Shown here one piece after another: positions 63,499 through 64,000 of a stretch of DNA of 64,000 bases. The stretch is from Paralcaligenes ureilyticus. Lineage in GTDB: Bacteria > Pseudomonadota > Gammaproteobacteria > Burkholderiales > Burkholderiaceae_B. The number at the start of each line of letters is the position of its first letter. Within the stretch, counting starts at the first letter, position 1. The notes below the pieces were generated by a model that was not told the DNA's origin, did not search any database, and saw only the letters and a list, made by a program, of their open reading frames with translations. A program made the position numbers and the translations under genes. The stretch spans positions 124,001 through 188,000 of the forward strand of contig NZ_SMAJ01000003.1 in the NCBI RefSeq assembly GCF_004346225.1. The letters are read 5' to 3'.

Positions 63499-64000
63499 AT
63501 GACGAAATTCTGGGTAGGCCGCCTTTTCTTGGCCTTGTTTGTGCTTTGGCTTGTCTCCATGCTGGTTTTTGTGGGCTGCCAGATATTGCCGGGCGATGTG
63601 GCCCAGCTTTCTTTGGGTCAATATGCAACCCCTGAGGCTGTAGCCACTTTGCGCGCTCAAATGGGATTGGACCATCCCGCCGTGTATCGCTATTTTGAGT
63701 GGCTGGCGGGTATGTTGCGGGGCGATTGGGGCGTTTCCATGGTCAGCAGAACCCCGGTTGCTTCCATGTTGTCCGAACGCGCGGCCAATACAGGGCTGCT
63801 GGCCGGTGTTACCGCGCTGATTGCGGTGCCCCTTTCAATAGGCCTGGGATTGTTGATGAGCCTGGGCACCGGTAAATGGATGGATCGTGTCGGGTCTGTT
63901 GTGGTGCTTGGTTTATCGGCCACGCCGGAATTCCTGATCGCGACGATTGCCGTATTGTTTCTGGCCGTCAAGTGGCATTGGTTTCCGGCAATTTCTTATT
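63499..64000 (+). CDS. ABC transporter permease, DppB type (3' end cut by window)
   Basis: The first 167 residues of a dipeptide-type permease. It opens MTKFWVGRLFLALFVLWLVS (first helix), has QILPGDVAQLSLGQYATPEA, then LRAQMGLDHP and WLAGMLRGDWGVS, the standard order for DppB/OppB. TTAGGA lies seven bases before the ATG. The coupling loop and last helices lie beyond the window. It follows the binding protein by 87 bases and should belong to the same operon. Confidence 0.85.
   Translation, partial: MTKFWVGRLFLALFVLWLVSMLVFVGCQILPGDVAQLSLGQYATPEAVATLRAQMGLDHPAVYRYFEWLAGMLRGDWGVSMVSRTPVASMLSERAANTGLLAGVTALIAVPLSIGLGLLMSLGTGKWMDRVGSVVVLGLSATPEFLIATIAVLFLAVKWHWFPAISY

Overview
The window looks like chromosome from a betaproteobacterium, most likely of the family Alcaligenaceae (Bordetella / Pusillimonas / Candidimonas relatives). 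This is inferred from moderately high GC, the proteins recognised, and conserved gene blocks: ffs-dnaX-ybaB-recR, carA-carB...greA-yhbY-rlmE-ftsH-folP-glmM, and ppx/ppk next to pstSCAB. No rRNA, tRNA, CRISPR array, phage or intact insertion sequence was seen.

Layout. 1-3000: end of a small catabolic cluster (5'-cut NMT1-like binding protein, SDR dehydrogenase, D-tartrate dehydratase). 3270-12430: RpiR-type regulator followed by a glutathione/peptide uptake and hydrolysis operon (iaaA, gsiABCD, a P1 peptidase and an M55 D-aminopeptidase). 12600-17600: small lipoprotein, ybaK, xerD, then modABC and the converging modE. 17700-23700: an AddB/AddA-like nuclease-helicase pair. 23779-27000: 4.5S RNA, dnaX, ybaB, recR. 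27125-29763: an SsuABC/TauABC-type ABC importer. 29818-45890: housekeeping block (carAB, SDR, NCS2 permease, a probable structured RNA, greA, yhbY, rlmE, ftsH, folP, glmM, olsB-like, ppx). 46078-52241: ppk and pstSCAB, with Pho boxes in front of ppk and pstS. 52267-64000: accessory catabolic region (LysR, cupin, two DAO-type flavin oxidases, orphan TauA-like binding protein, SDR, AldA-type aldehyde dehydrogenase, D-2-hydroxyacid dehydrogenase, GntR, and the start of a dipeptide-type ABC importer cut by the window end).

The most unusual content is non-coding. Seventeen copies of a short palindromic repeat (core stem of 7-9 bp around a 5-nt loop) lie between genes, mostly in alternating orientation like bacterial BIMEs. 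The stem exists in three versions whose two arms change together. One copy is read in frame inside dnaX, one has a T-tract and looks like a terminator, one is a two-version hybrid, and one is cut in half at the point where phoU would be expected after pstB. A separate nested palindrome of about 230 bp (MITE-like) sits at 35158-35387. A roughly 195-nt transcription unit with its own promoter and terminator precedes greA.

How the genes work together: the gsi operon imports glutathione or other small peptides and supplies peptidases of three unrelated families to break them down; mod imports molybdate, with ModE apparently binding across the modA promoter; pst and ppk form a phosphate-starvation and polyphosphate unit; the distal region probably degrades an amine-, sulfonate- or hydroxy-acid-type compound through oxidase, aldehyde dehydrogenase and reductase steps. 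Starts, family assignments and regulatory sites were read by eye; no database search or folding program was run.
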